Below are positions 1-11,229 of a stretch of DNA of 64,000 bases, in pieces (the first letter of the stretch is position 1; each line of letters opens with the position of its first letter). The translations under genes and the position numbers were made by a program. Origin of the DNA: Solanum dulcamara (taxonomy: Eukaryota; Streptophyta; Magnoliopsida; Solanales; Solanaceae). The stretch spans positions 10,716,735-10,780,734 of the forward strand of contig NC_077237.1 of the NCBI RefSeq assembly GCF_947179165.1, in the 5' to 3' direction. The notes beneath the pieces are model-generated. The model had not been told where the DNA came from. It saw only the letters and a list, made by a program, of their open reading frames with translations, and ran no database searches.

Positions 1-541
1 CATAATAACTATTTGATTTTATTGTTAATTATTTGATATTTATAGAATTATCCATATTTGAAGTTTATAATCACAAATATTTGCTTTAAAAAAACATGAA
101 ATATTTACTAATATGGCACGTTAAAATAATCCAATATCTTGCTTATTAACTGTGATTTTCTGATTATTATTTTTTATGCTAAATGAATTTTGCTTTGAAA
201 CTAATAAAATCTTTTTAAATTTATGATTTAAATTTTATTTACCATATAAATAGATAATGTTTAAAGATTCTGTCATTAACTGTACATCTATCTTATTACT
301 GATATTTTAGAAATTAGAAAGATTTCTATAAAAGAATAGTTATTATTACCTACTCCGAAAAAGAGCAACTAATGTATTAATCTTGTCCATATTATTACTT
401 TGTTATTGTTGATATCAATTATGTTGAAAGATTTTTTTTAACAGTTCATTATAAAATATTTATATAAACTTATAAATATTTAAAATAATTTTTAAAACTT
501 ATGGATACAAAATAATATTTTTTAAAGCTTTGAAAAAACGT
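1..541. other. AT-rich intergenic DNA
   Basis: I see no gene here. The stretch is AT-rich, has no long open reading frame and shows no RNA or repeat signature that I can support. Confidence 0.5.
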
Positions 542-707
542 ATGATCAAACACATAATGAAACTTCACCCAAGAATAACTTGCCAAAAATATTTGAAAGT
601 TTGAGGTCAATCGCTTACTTAGGTGTAATTTGACCCAAATTCCCAAATATTCTTGACAAGTTATTCTTGAGAGAAATTTGATTAAAATTTCACCATGCGT
701 TTGACCA
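542..707. mobile_element. Foldback MITE
   Basis: The two ends are imperfect inverted copies of each other. The left end reads TGATCAAACACATAATGAAA and the reverse of the right end reads TGGTCAAACGCATGGTGAAA. Further in, both arms share AAGAATAACTTG followed by an AATATTTG-type tract. This long palindrome without coding capacity is typical of small non-autonomous DNA elements. I could not settle a target-site duplication, so the superfamily is open. Confidence 0.6.
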
Positions 708-1720
708 CAATCTTTTTCAAATTTTGATACATGCATGTTCTAAAAATTATTTAAAATACTCATAAATTTGTTTGTTATTATTTTATAATGAACATGTTAC
801 GTTAAAAAAAATCTTATAACATAATTGATAACATTCAACCAAAAAAATATAAGCAAGAAAAATGCATTAATTGAATTAAAAACAAATTATTCTTTTTCCT
901 CAATTTTGTCACTCAAACTATTCTTTTTTTGAAAAAGAACAAACTATGATTATATAAACCTTTCCTCTTTCTACGAACAATCTACTCCCACAAACTTTCA
1001 TTTCTAAATCATGTCATCACTGTCACATGTGAATATTCCATCACTACAATTGATTTTTATGAAGACTATTATTTAAAATTTGAATTGATATATGAAGAAG
1101 AGAATGATTTTTTATTTAAAATTTTGCATGAAGTTCATAATTATATAAAATTGGAGGGAAGTAAATGAATTTCACCATATCCACCAACAGCATGATAAGT
1201 ACCAGCAAGTTGTAAAACAACAATTCTAAAGTCGATAAATTTGTACTATGTTAGATTCGAGTGCAATGGGCTCATATCAAGTGTATTTATAGATGGTTCA
1301 TTGTGCAGAAAACTCATGCAGAAAGGATCAATAGAATAGAACAAAGATGCACAATAAAGTTATGGATAAAGCTACCAACAGCTTCCAAAGAAAGTGGCAA
1401 CTATATCAGAAACACTTGATTATGCATCTTTATCTACCAATCTCATTCAAAACTGAGAAATTCTTCACTCTATCCTCTCTCTTTATAATCATAGCCCTCA
1501 ACAGCAACATTATATATGTCAATGTAATGAGTAATCTTCACCAAAATCACTAGTTCAAATCTCATTGATTCTTTAGTCATAATCAAGAAACAAAAACACA
1601 GATAGCTACTACTGGTGCCCATGTGGTGACAGTAATTTAAGAGGGCAAAATGGTGTGACAATAAAAGGACAATTGCAATAATTAAAGATAAAGGGGGTGA
1701 GGGGTGAAGCAACATATTAA
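708..1720. other. Intergenic DNA downstream of the U14 cluster
   Basis: No gene is supported here. Relative to the minus-strand U14 transcript this is the 3' flank. The short open frames on both strands near 1350-1757 show no recognisable protein motif. Confidence 0.4.
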
Positions 1721-1722
1721 AA

Positions 1723-1846
1723 GGCCTCAGACATCCAAGGAAGGATAAAACCAGCATAAACTCTCAAGCCTGGCAAAGGCGAAAGTTCTTAGGCGGCCAC
1801 TGCGAATGTTTTGAGAAACAAGCCTTTGGATCTATCATCATGGGCC
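1723..1846 (-). ncRNA. U14: U14 snoRNA, copy 5 (promoter-distal)
   Basis: Box C/D snoRNA read on the minus strand. Box C is ATGATGA (1835-1841) and box D is CTGA (1727-1730). GGCC on each side (1843-1846 and 1723-1726) can close the terminal stem. Domain A, ACATTCGCAGT, is complementary to 18S rRNA ACTGCGAATG. Domain B, CCTTCCTTGGATGT just before box D, is complementary to 18S ACATCCAAGGAAGG. This pair of complementarities defines U14, which is needed for early 18S processing and guides 2'-O-methylation of an 18S cytidine. This copy differs from the others in the middle (GGCAAAGGC where the others have GGCGAAGGC). Confidence 0.92.
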
Positions 1847-1986
1847 AAAAAAAGAAAAGTTCATCAAAGAAACAAACCTAGTGCATACTAGTTTTAAGGA
1901 GTTATAAAACAGTAGTGCCATTATAGTTCCTAATCATCACCAAGCACAAGCAAAATCACATAGATAAAAATTAAACATAGTGAAAA

Positions 1987-2108
1987 GCCTCAGACATCCA
2001 AGGAAGGATATAAGCAGCATATGCTCTCAAGCCCGGCGAAGGCGAAAGCACTTAGGCGGCCACTGCGAATGTTTTGAGAAACAAGCCTTAGGAGCTATCA
2101 TCATGGGC
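1987..2108 (-). ncRNA. U14: U14 snoRNA, copy 4
   Basis: Same layout on the minus strand: box C ATGATGA (2098-2104), domain A ACATTCGCAGT, domain B CCTTCCTTGGATGT, and box D CTGA (1990-1993). A short GCC/GGC terminal stem brings the boxes together. It is almost identical to the copy at 2325-2446, so these two look like a recent tandem duplication. A plus-strand open frame across it (1980-2228) is only a shadow of the RNA gene. Confidence 0.92.
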
Positions 2109-2139
2109 ATGAGGAAAAAGTTTATGAAGGGAAAAAACA

Positions 2140-2320
2140 AGCAAATAAACACTAGTTCTAAGAGGATTACACAGATATTCATCATCATCAAGCAAGAACA
2201 AAATCTGCCAAACTTAAACAAAGTTTAAAGGCAAATGAACACTAGTCCTAAGAGGAATACACAGATATTCATCAGCAACCAAGAACAAAATCTACCATTG
2301 CTAAAACATAGACAAAGTTA
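2140..2320. repeat. Duplicated spacer between U14 copies
   Basis: Two similar blocks lie side by side, both running from ACACTAGT(T/C)CTAAGAGGA through ACACAGATATTCATCA to AGAACAAAATCT. A more diverged version lies near 1880-1965, before the next U14 copy. The spacers were therefore duplicated together with the snoRNA genes, which supports growth of the cluster by tandem duplication. Confidence 0.7.
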
Positions 2321-2324
2321 AAAA

Positions 2325-2446
2325 GCCTCAGACATCCAAGGAAGGATATAAGCAGCATATGCTCTCAAGCCTGGCGAAGGCGAAAGCACTTAGGCGGCCA
2401 CTGCGAATGTTTTGAGAAACAAGCCTTAGGATCTATCATCATTGAC
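2325..2446 (-). ncRNA. U14: U14 snoRNA, copy 3
   Basis: Minus-strand U14 with box C ATGATGA (2436-2442), both 18S-complementary domains, and box D CTGA (2328-2331). The region flanking box C (GTCA) does not pair well with the GGC flanking box D. The terminal stem is therefore weaker than in the other copies, and this copy may be processed less efficiently. The body is nearly identical to copy 4. Confidence 0.9.
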
Positions 2447-2843
2447 ATAACAAAAAAGTAACGCAAAACAAAGCAATTTCTTATAGCAATCAACAAAATT
2501 GTACCATCCGATAATGATCAGCAAGACATAAACACTGTGATGCTGACAAAGTGATGAATGGATTCAATTATCAGGGACTTATTCATCCCTAAAGCAACTC
2601 TTTCATTGCTAGAGAGGCAGACTTAAAAAGTCCAAAATCCCTTGATTTCACAAGCTAATGGGTTTATTTTCACCAAATGTTATGATCTTTAGCCATAGAA
2701 AAGCATAAAAATTCCAAATTTAGCAACATAAATGATAGTTTCGAAAGCAAAAAAATTACAATACAGCAAAAGTACATGCTAAAACAAGATTCAAACAAGT
2801 AGATTCAAAAGCAAAATATGATAATGATTAGATAAAAAGAGAT
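2447..2843. other. Long spacer in the U14 cluster
   Basis: This spacer of about 400 bp is much longer than the others. Plant snoRNA clusters often mix several snoRNAs, so I looked for another box C/D or H/ACA gene. I found short potential hairpins on the minus strand (GGGATGAATAAGTCCC near 2570-2590) but no convincing box pair. Confidence 0.4.
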
Positions 2844-2970
2844 GGTGTCTCAGACATCCAAGGAAGGATAAAAGCAGCATTCACTCTCAAGCCTGGCGAA
2901 GGCGAAAGCTCTTAGGCGGCCACTGCGAATGTTTGAGAAACAAGCCTTAACACTTATCTTCATAGACACC
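2844..2970 (-). ncRNA. U14: U14 snoRNA, copy 2 (variant box C)
   Basis: Minus-strand U14 with intact domains A and B and box D CTGA (2850-2853). The terminal stem is perfect: GGTGTC (2965-2970) pairs with GACACC (2844-2849). Box C reads ATGAAGA (2957-2963) instead of RTGATGA, changing one base in the kink-turn-forming motif. One T is also missing after domain A. The strong stem suggests the RNA is or was made, but the box C change could lower snoRNP assembly. Confidence 0.88.
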
Positions 2971-3050
2971 AATTAAACCAAAAATTATCACAATTCCAAA
3001 TTAAAGCAAACATAAAACATAATTCAAAGAATAAAACATGGGAAGATTTG

Positions 3051-3182
3051 GGGAGATCTCAGACATCCAAGGAAGGATAAAAACAGCATTATCTCTCAAG
3101 CCTGGCGAAGGCGAAAGATCTTAGGCGGCCACTGCGAATGTTTTGAGAAACAAGCCTTAAAATTCATCATCACAGATCACCC
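3051..3182 (-). ncRNA. U14: U14 snoRNA, copy 1 (promoter-proximal)
   Basis: First U14 after the promoter on the minus strand. Box C is GTGATGA (3167-3173) and box D is CTGA (3059-3062). The terminal stem GGGTGATC with GATCTCCC pairs at seven of eight positions (3175-3182 with 3051-3058). Domains A and B are intact. By position this is probably the best expressed copy. It is expected to be excised from a polycistronic precursor, as is usual for plant snoRNA clusters. Confidence 0.92.
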
Positions 3183-3194
3183 CACAATAAAAAA

Positions 3195-3304
3195 AAAAAA
3201 AAACTCAATCTTGATCTCATTTACCTAAAACAGTAAACAGAGGAAAAACCTTCAAAAACTCAATGTTGATTTCATTTAGCTAAAACGCTAAACAGAGGAA
3301 AATG
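3195..3304. repeat. Duplicated segment in the U14 leader
   Basis: Two near copies, about 55 bp apart, share AAACTCAAT(C/G)TTGAT, then TCATTTA(C/G)CTAAAAC and TAAACAGAGGAAAA. The duplication lies between the promoter and the first U14, so it would be in the 5' part of the precursor RNA. Confidence 0.6.
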
Positions 3305-3369
3305 CTTCGACAAGAGAAGGGGCAAGGGAGGATTCGACTGCTGCGATGGAAGTTGAGAGGAGGAAAGTT

Positions 3370-3500
3370 TGAATTTATAAAGAGATGGGGGAGCGGTAGG
3401 GTTTAAGAGTTTTTAGGGTTTTGCTGCTTCTACGGCCCGAATTGGGAATGCAACAATCCAGATCGTGCATACCCATTTGGGTTGTGGCCCGGTTTCTATT
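3370..3500 (-). promoter_or_regulatory. Promoter of the U14 cluster (TATA, telo-box, site-II-like)
   Basis: Read on the minus strand, this region has a TATAAA box (3374-3379). Upstream is a telo-box-like AAACCCTA (3397-3404), a full telo-box AAACCCTAA (3413-3421), then two CGGGCC elements (about 3434-3439 and 3486-3491) that resemble site II. Telo-box plus site II next to a TATA box is the known promoter style of plant snoRNA and ribosomal protein genes, and ties U14 output to ribosome production. Transcription would start about 30 bp downstream, near 3345. Confidence 0.75.
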
Positions 3501-4099
3501 ATTTTTCTTTTTTTAGGCCTTATCTATATATATAATAAAGGAGAGTAATTTGTAATGTGGTTAAACTAAGTAACAAGTTAATAAAAAGCCATTTGATAGT
3601 TGTAGGACAAAATTAATAAATATTAGTAATAAAATTTTTGAATTGATAGATTAATAATATTTGCATTAGAAAATACATTAGATTTTTGAAAATAAAGAAA
3701 AAATAATTAGTTTAAAAATAAAAATACACAATAGAAGAGTCCTAAATGAACTCTTACTTTTAAAACTTTTACTATTTCATAAATTTTCTTTTTCAGATAT
3801 TATAAATATATTTAATTTGAATATTAATATATTTAAATTTAAATTTGGGAGTATGTATAATTTCAAAAAATACAATTCAATTAGAAAAAAAAGATACCAT
3901 TTATGTTCAATAATAACGTACAAAAATAGGTATTTATAAAAATCCACGACAAATTATTTCATAAACTTATCCTTAAGTTGTTATAAAATATATTTGATTA
4001 CATTTGATTAAATATTAAATAAAAAATAAAGATATGGTATCAATAATAATAATAATCTTTAATAATAATAATGATAGTAGTAATAGTAATAATAATAGT
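3501..4099. other. AT-rich intergenic DNA with a TAA-type microsatellite
   Basis: No gene is seen. The right part (about 4045-4098) is a degenerate TAA/AATAGT repeat that ends at the start of the retrotransposon LTR. Confidence 0.5.
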
Positions 4100-5783
4100 T
4101 GTTGACACCCAATTTTGACTCTCCACAAACGTATATTAGTTATTAAGTTTCTTCAATTTTAAACAATCTGAAGTAATTGCTTTTATAAAATACCAAAATA
4201 TTTTCAAGTGTATTTTTATAGAAATTTTTATCATTCTTATAATTTTTAATGATATATAAATAGTTCTATATAATTATTAATTTCTATAAATATTCAAAAA
4301 TGATAAAAGAAAAAAAAATTATTGTTTCGTAAATTAGTAGCTTATATTTTTGAATTAATTAGTTTATAACTAAGTTAATTAATTCATTTTGTTAGAATTA
4401 AGAAGCTCGTTAATTAATTATTGTCGATTCGTTTTATTTAATTTTTAGTTGAATTCACAAATTAAATTAATTTGACTGTTTTGTAGTTATTTTCCTTACA
4501 AATCTAATCATTTTTTCACTCCACCCTTAACCAAATTTTAAGTCATTTTTTTAGCCCAAAATTCGGGTTCAAAGTCATCCCAACCCAATGTTGTCATCCC
4601 ACTCTCTACAAACTCAATAACAACAACAATCTACACTACTACAATATACTAACACCTATATACCTAAATTTCAATTCTTATAATAATTTTGGCCCAATAC
4701 CAACTCACTACAATACATAAATTATACTTATACAATACTAACCCCGCCCTTTCTTCTTTTTTCCTTTTCACCGCTCAATTCCACCTAAACCCCATTTTTT
4801 AAAAATTCTCAAACATCATCATTCTCCTACCTCATCCTTTTTCTTTTCCTTTTTCACCCCACCAAATTCATCATTATTCAAAAACCTCATTATTACTCTC
4901 ATCAACCTTACTCTTTTAAAAAAAAATACCTTCATCTTATTCAAAAAAGAAAGAACAAGAATATCACAAAAGAGACGAATTAATCTACATTCAAAAAAAT
5001 ACAAGAAGAATATAAAAAAAAGAAGCAAGAACATAATACTACAAAAAAAAATAGACGAAAAAAAATTCACAAAAAAATTTAGTCTCATTTTTTTTATTCT
5101 TTTTTTTAGTTATTTCGCTGATTTCTTGGTGGGTTCAAGGAGTTTATCGCCCTCAAATTTTTCGTCTCAATCGCTTCCCGAAAATAGGTAAAGATCTTTT
5201 CTCGACTTTATTTTATTTAATGAATAATTACTTCATGTCTTCTATGTAGTCGATTTGTAATCTTGTTTTTTTTAGTAAGCACGTGTTCGGATTAATTAGA
5301 TTAATGACAAAAAATTCTTGTCTTGCTTGAAGTGTAGTAATATCTTTTATCAAATATGTGAAAACTCTTAGTTTCGTTCATTATTTTTTCAAGTAGTTTT
5401 CTTTGACGATATAGATTTTTACGTTTTTAATTTCTTCTTTTATCATCATTTAGATAATAAATATATGCTCAAGTTACTTGTTAATTAGAACTTTCATGGC
5501 ATAATTGATTTAAATTTTGCTTTGAGATTTGAGTTAGTATAATGTATATGTTAATTCCATGCCCTTTATTTACTCGAATATATTTCTATGCTCCTTTTTT
5601 TTCTTTTTTCTAGATATATGCATGTTGTTAGTCACTATGTTATTTTATTATGTTCATATATGATTCTTTTGAGTGTTATGCATATATACATATGTGTGTT
5701 TTGATATTTCATTCTTATGTCTCAAGTACTCAACATACCAAGTTGAATTTAGTGATAATTTGATCATGAGTTGTGTTATCGAT
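4100..5783 (+). repeat. Ty3/gypsy LTR 1 (3'-truncated)
   Basis: It starts TGTTGACACCCAATTTTGAC, matching the LTR at 17096 (TGTTGACACTCAATTTTGAC). It can be followed along that LTR, for example at TTTCTTCAATTTTAAACAAT, GATTAATTAGATTAATGA and GCTTGAAGTGTAGT. Similarity stops after GAGTTGTGTT at about 5783, equivalent to about 19702. The last third of the LTR is therefore missing here. The 880-bp insertion present in LTR 2 is absent, giving the uninterrupted reference site. Confidence 0.8.
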
Positions 5784-7400
5784 CGGGAGTTGAATTTAGT
5801 GGTAATTTGATCATGAGTTGTGTTTTGATTATCCTTAATCTTTTTGAAAAATTTGAGTTCGAAATATTAATCAGGGGTCAAAACCTGCAGAAAATAGTCT
5901 CGGTGGGTTTTTAATACCCGTATATCGAAAGATATATTTTTTTAAAGGAAATGCGCAAAATAGTAAAGTGTGCGGCAAGTCTGCATCGTGGACTTGCTTG
6001 CCTCCGCATCGCGGACCTGGCAATGGTTTCCTAGCCGAATTTAATTTTTAGTAAGGCCACTTTCGACTTTTTTCGTAATTGTTAGTTAATGAACCTAGAC
6101 GTTTTTAGGACCTAATTCAATTCTATAAATTAACCTAAACCTCTAATTCTATTCATTCTTCTACAATTCACCTACTCAAATATTTCTCTCTCTACAAAAG
6201 ACTCTCAAGGGCTCCATTGAAGACTTCGAGTAAATTCACTCAAGCTCTCCATCAAAACTCTCAAGTTCTTTCAAATTATTTTATTTTCTCACTTAAGGTA
6301 TATGGGTATTGATTCATGGATTCTTTCATCCATGAAGCCCAATCAATTTTTCAAGGTTTTCTATCAAATTAAAGTATGATATTTTATGGGATTTATGATC
6401 TCTATTCCAATTGCATTAATTATGATTCAAATTATGATTATGAGTCTATTTAGATATAAATTGATGGTTATTGCATTGAATCGAAGAGCTTTTTCATGAA
6501 TTCTCCTATATTGATCTCTAGGGTTCATGATGTAAATTATGAGTATTTTCAATTATACTTCCAAAAGATATTATCTATATGAATTATGTATGGGTTGAAA
6601 GAAAGTTTATAATCATGCATGTTTTCAAGTCAATTGATCATGCATTCATGTTTTACCCTAATTTCAAGTATAAGCTATGATCATGAATTTTACAAGTATG
6701 AATTATGATTATGTATTTCAATTATGATCATGCACTATAAGTATGTTTCGAATGATGATTTTCATGCAAATTATGGAAAGGGTGAGTTAGGTCCCAATGT
6801 GGTACCTTAAGGCCTAATGATATGAACTATGTATGTATGATTTGTAATGTGGAAGAACAATACCAATATTTCACTTATGTTATGAAAATGAGCTACTCTA
6901 TGATTTCAAACCTATAATCATGACTATGATATATGAAAATTTGATTCTATGCTATGCATGTATTCCATGGGATTTGACTTAGCACCGAGTGGACTTGAGG
7001 TGGTGACTCGAAATATGGGTCTTTATATAAAGTCTCTTGTCCCAAAACCACGTGCTACTATAGGTACAAAGGGATTAGAGTCGAATACCCAAATCTCTAA
7101 GAGGCGAGTACCCGAAATAGCAAGGCTTGAAGGTGAGTACCCGAGTCTAAGAACTAGGGGTGAGTACCCGGTTCACATAACCGCTTAGTGGATCCACTTA
7201 GGCATGTAGGAGTATATCTTGGCAAGTAGATTCTCTTTTTCCTTCGATGGGGAGACAATGAAATTTCATGTTATAGCTCGCATGGTCTTATTGTCGGTTA
7301 TGGTTCTTATCCCATATATGTATGGTCCTTTTTATGTTTTAAATGATTAGTCCTATGTTTTACTTTATATGATACTCTTATGGTTTATTTGTTTTTGAAT
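5784..7400 (+). repeat. Leader region containing a foreign LTR fragment
   Basis: It does not match LTR 2. The stretch around 6780-7330 matches the reverse complement of 63240-63830 at the right edge of the window. Shared blocks include GGTGAGTACCCGGTT, CTTAGTGGATCCACTTAG, CTTGGCAAGTAG and CATGTTATAGCTC. The motif GGTGAGTACCCG recurs at about 7130-7170. I read this as part of another LTR family that replaced the end of LTR 1 and the element's leader. Confidence 0.6.
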
Positions 7401-7528
7401 TATTTTTCTTTTATCAGGTATTTAGAATTGCTCTGTGTTGATAAACTGGCTGAGCATCCTTATTTTACGAGATCAAAAACTTTCAAAGATTTCTTCTCTG
7501 ATCAAAATCAGTTAATAGAGAAAAGGAA

Positions 7529-9500
7529 AATGACTAGCAACAATGAGAACACTGATTTGACAGAGATTGTTGTGACAGGCCATGTCGTTGCTGAACCGAA
7601 TGAGCTGATTGCACAATTGGTGCAACAGATCGCCGATATGAGAGTTGAGATATAGAAAAATCAAAAATTGTCAAATCTGGCTATCGCTGCCAACACGCCG
7701 GTTCTAGGTGCGGGAAGACCTCCACTCTATTTACCTTCTCCAATTTCAATATGGAACACATTAAAAACCCATTCTCAAACCCCGCTCAAAATCCCTCCAT
7801 TGTTGATCTCACTGCCTCAAATCTCCATCATGCTTCTGCTTCCTATCAAACGTCACTTTACCCTCAAACCTTCCCTCCTTTACAAAATACCAACCCTCAA
7901 ACCTTTCTTCCTCCTCAAAATGTCAATACGCAAGTTTGTCCTCCCTCACGAAGCCAAAATGTTAACAATCCACAAACCTTTCCCCAACACCAAAATCTGC
8001 ATACTAACCCTCTGACATTTCCCCAAAATTACCAAGCCCCTCAAAATACATAAAATCCTTCCATTATCCCACACTTGCCTCAAAATATAACTTTTCAAAT
8101 CTCAATCCAAAATGAACCCTATGCCAATGGTTTCGAACTTGATCACTATGAGGAATAAGAAAGAAGTGGAGGACAAAGGAACAGACAGCTAAATTGAATA
8201 TGAAAGAGGAGATCATGAAAGCTATGAAAGAGTTTCATTACGCACCGGATTTTGCAGGATTAAATTATGAAGATTTGTGTATCCACCCAAATTTGAACCT
8301 TCTAGAGGGGTTCAAAGTGCCAAAATTTGACACTTTCGGAGGAATCGAAAATCCTTTGTCTCATCTAAGAGCATATTGTGATCAACTAGTAGGAGTTGGA
8401 AAGAACGAAGATTTGCTAATGCAGCTCTTTAGCCGAAGTTTAAGTGGGGAGTCCTTAAAATGGTTCACTTCCAAAGAAATGAAATAATGGTCTAATTGGA
8501 ACGCGTTGGCCAAAGATTTTATTGAGAGGTTTGCTTACAACATAGAGATTGTTTCCGACCGCTATTCTTGGAGAAAATCAAGCAGAAATCCACTAAAATC
8601 TATCGCGAATATGCATAAAGATGGAGGAAAGAATCCACCAGAGTTCGACCTCCCATGATAGAGAAAGAGATTGTTGAAGTATTTGTACGCATGCAGGAGC
8701 CTGAATATTATGAGAGATTAATGTTGCTCATTGGAGCAAAATTAGTCAAGATAGTCAAGGTAGGTGAGACTATCGAGGATGGGATCAAGACTGGAAAGGT
8801 AGCCCGTGTAGCCTCCTCAACTGGGTTGATGTATCTGCCATCTTCTACACGCCTGAAGGGAAGAGATTCGCCAACAGCGACCCCGGAAAGTTCATAAAGT
8901 TCATATCAAGTTTACTATACCCAACCGAATTACCAAACCCCACCTTCCAATTACCAAGCTCCACCCTCAAACTACCAAGCCCGCCTCAAAGTTATCAAAC
9001 TCCGCCTTCTAATTACCCAACTCCATAATACCAAAGGACCCCGCCAAACTACCAAACCCTACAACCAAATTACCAAACCCAACTGTATCCAAGATTCGAA
9101 ACTCCTGCACCTTTCCTCCAAAATCGTCTGAGTTATCGTCATGTACCCCCACCTCCGCAAAATAACTATAACCTTTTTCAACCCAATTTTGAAAGGAAGC
9201 CCGCCTGGACTTTTACTCCTCTAGTGGAAAGTCGGACTAAGTTGTTCGAAAGATTGAGAGATGCATGTATTATTTATCCCATGCACCTAAACTTGTTGAT
9301 ACAAGCTCTAGATTCTTCAACGTTTATAGAACATGTGTGTATCATTCCCACAGTGCCAGGTATGACACCAAAACTTGTATCAATTTGAAGCATAGGATTC
9401 AGGATTTGATTGATCGTGAGGTCGTCACTCTCCAAACCGCCGCTCCTAATGTCAATAGTAATCCTTTGTCGAATCATGGCGGGTTAAAATTAATATGATT
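7529..9500 (+). pseudogene. Gag region of Ty3/gypsy element 1
   Basis: Coding remains of the capsid polyprotein. The likely start is ATG at 7529 (MTSNNENTDLTEIV). A stop appears at 7653, followed by a proline- and glutamine-rich stretch in shifting frames. The piece at 8194-8487 holds the conserved capsid pattern: KVPKFDTFGGIENPLSHLR, then LFSRSLSGESLKWF. A further stop comes after KEMK, and related sequence continues to about 8900. After that comes a long run of NYQ/PP-rich codons to about 9200. At least four stops or shifts are needed to read it through, so it is dead. Gag would form the virus-like particle. Confidence 0.75.
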
Positions 9501-9859
9501 GAGATGAAAGAAGATTGGTGTGTTACAAAGGCCATAGTCCCAGCCTATCCTAACGGTTTTGAAAAGGTTGTGGCTTCAATGAGCATAAATGAGAAATCAG
9601 AATTTGTGATTTTGACACCTTAAAAGGTTGTTTCTTTGGTGCCGTAAAAAATTTCTAACCAGAAGAAGTTCATGATCAAGACTGCAGCAACTCAGGGAAT
9701 GACATGGTCTGATAGGTGTTACACCCCAGAAGAATTGGCTCAAGGATGGCATAAGAAAGATTAATAAAAGAGACCGATCAGTGAAGTAGAGGCTGAAGAG
9801 TTTTGGTGGAAGATGCTGCTAAAAGAGTCTTCTATAGTGAAACATCTGGAGAAAGTACC

Positions 9860-10860
9860 TACCCAAATCTCAGTGTGGGCATTGTTGATGAGCTCGCAAT
9901 AGCAAAGATATGCCTTGATGAAAGCTTTGGATGATACTTACGTACCCGTGGGTACAAATGGAGATATGGTGAGTCGAGTCATTTAAGGACACCGCATCAG
10001 TTTCAGTGATAAAGAGTTGCCTTTTGAAGGTGTGATGCATAACAAAGCTCTTCATATCACTATTAAGTGTTGATCTCAAACAATTGAAGTTTGATTTGGG
10101 AAAGGTTCAAAAGAACCAAGTTAATGTTAGAGCTTTTGACAAGGGTCGAAGAGATACATTAGGAGTTGTGAACTTAGGTATTCAAGTAGGTCCTGCTGAT
10201 TTTGTTGTAGAATGTCAGGTGATGGACATCACCACTAGTTACAACCTACTATTAGGAAGACCATTGATCTATATGGCTGGAGCCGTGCCCTCTACTCTCC
10301 ATCAGATGATAAAGTTCGTGAAGAATGATCGTGAGGTGGTTGTTTATGGTGAAAAAAGTTATACAAATGGTTATGCACCAATTGTTGATGATATTACTGT
10401 AGGTACCAACTTCTACACAGTGGAGCTGGTAAATATCACTAGTGATGATTTGGCCCCACAACCTCTTATGCCTTCTGTTTATAAAATAATAGCCATTGTC
10501 ATGCTCCGAAGCAGTTTTGAGCCAAGTTTCAAATTGGGTAAGTATTTTCAAGGTATCATCAAGCCTATTCATATTCCCAATAGAGGATTAAAGTATGGTT
10601 TGGGGTATGTCCACACGAAAGACGACGACACAGAGGCGACAAGCAGAAAGGTTGATCGAGTGTTGGCTAGGCCAATACCTTGCTTGTATATGTCATTTCC
10701 AGTGCGAGAATATGTCAATAATGATGATCTTAGGGAAGGAATCTGAGATCTTTCTGAGGAAGTTGACGCAATCTTGGAGGAAGAAACGGAGACATCGGGC
10801 ATCCGTGATGCTAAGCCAGAGGAGAAATTATCTAATTGGACGTCCACACCGCTCTTAGTT
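9860..10860 (+). pseudogene. Protease and G-patch-like region of element 1
   Basis: The frame at 10084-10746 reads through an aspartic-protease-like fold: DFVVECQVMDITTSYNLLLG is the conserved block ending in LLGRP that follows the catalytic part in plant gypsy proteases. The catalytic DSG-type triplet expected just upstream falls in a damaged stretch near 10050-10085 with an in-frame stop, and I cannot identify it. Further on, RGLKYGLGY (about 10584-10610) resembles the glycine-rich motif often seen between protease and RT in these elements. It would process the polyprotein, but is not functional here. Confidence 0.65.
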
Positions 10861-11229
10861 CTTTGCTCATCTTGGTAGATAAAGACATATTATTTACTTA
10901 CTTTTAAATCGGTGGGAGTCCGGAGGAGGCTTGAGACCCACCCTTTATGTTATTTTAATCTAGTTATGCTTTAAATCCCCCCCTATGATGTTTGAAAAAA
11001 GACAGATTGCCCCACAATCATGGCCAAAGTTTGTATTTCTTTTGGTTTATATGAAGACCTTCTTTATTGCGAAATTTACTTATTATTTGCTTATCGGTAT
11101 ATAGTTTACTTATCTAACTTTGTTTGCTTATGATTTCAGTAAAAATAACTTAAAACCTGCCAATATCATGTCATATCACAAGCTAAATAAACAAAATGAG
11201 ATAGATGGTAATGGGTTCGAGGATTATGA

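Noticed and set aside
1980..2228. Plus-strand open frame of 82 codons with an Arg-rich start
   Set aside because: It overlaps U14 copy 4 antisense. The apparent protein is only the complement of a structured RNA gene.
2450..2840. Extra box C/D or H/ACA snoRNA in the long U14 spacer
   Set aside because: No matching C and D boxes at suitable distance, and no convincing hinge and ACA boxes. It is listed only as a question.
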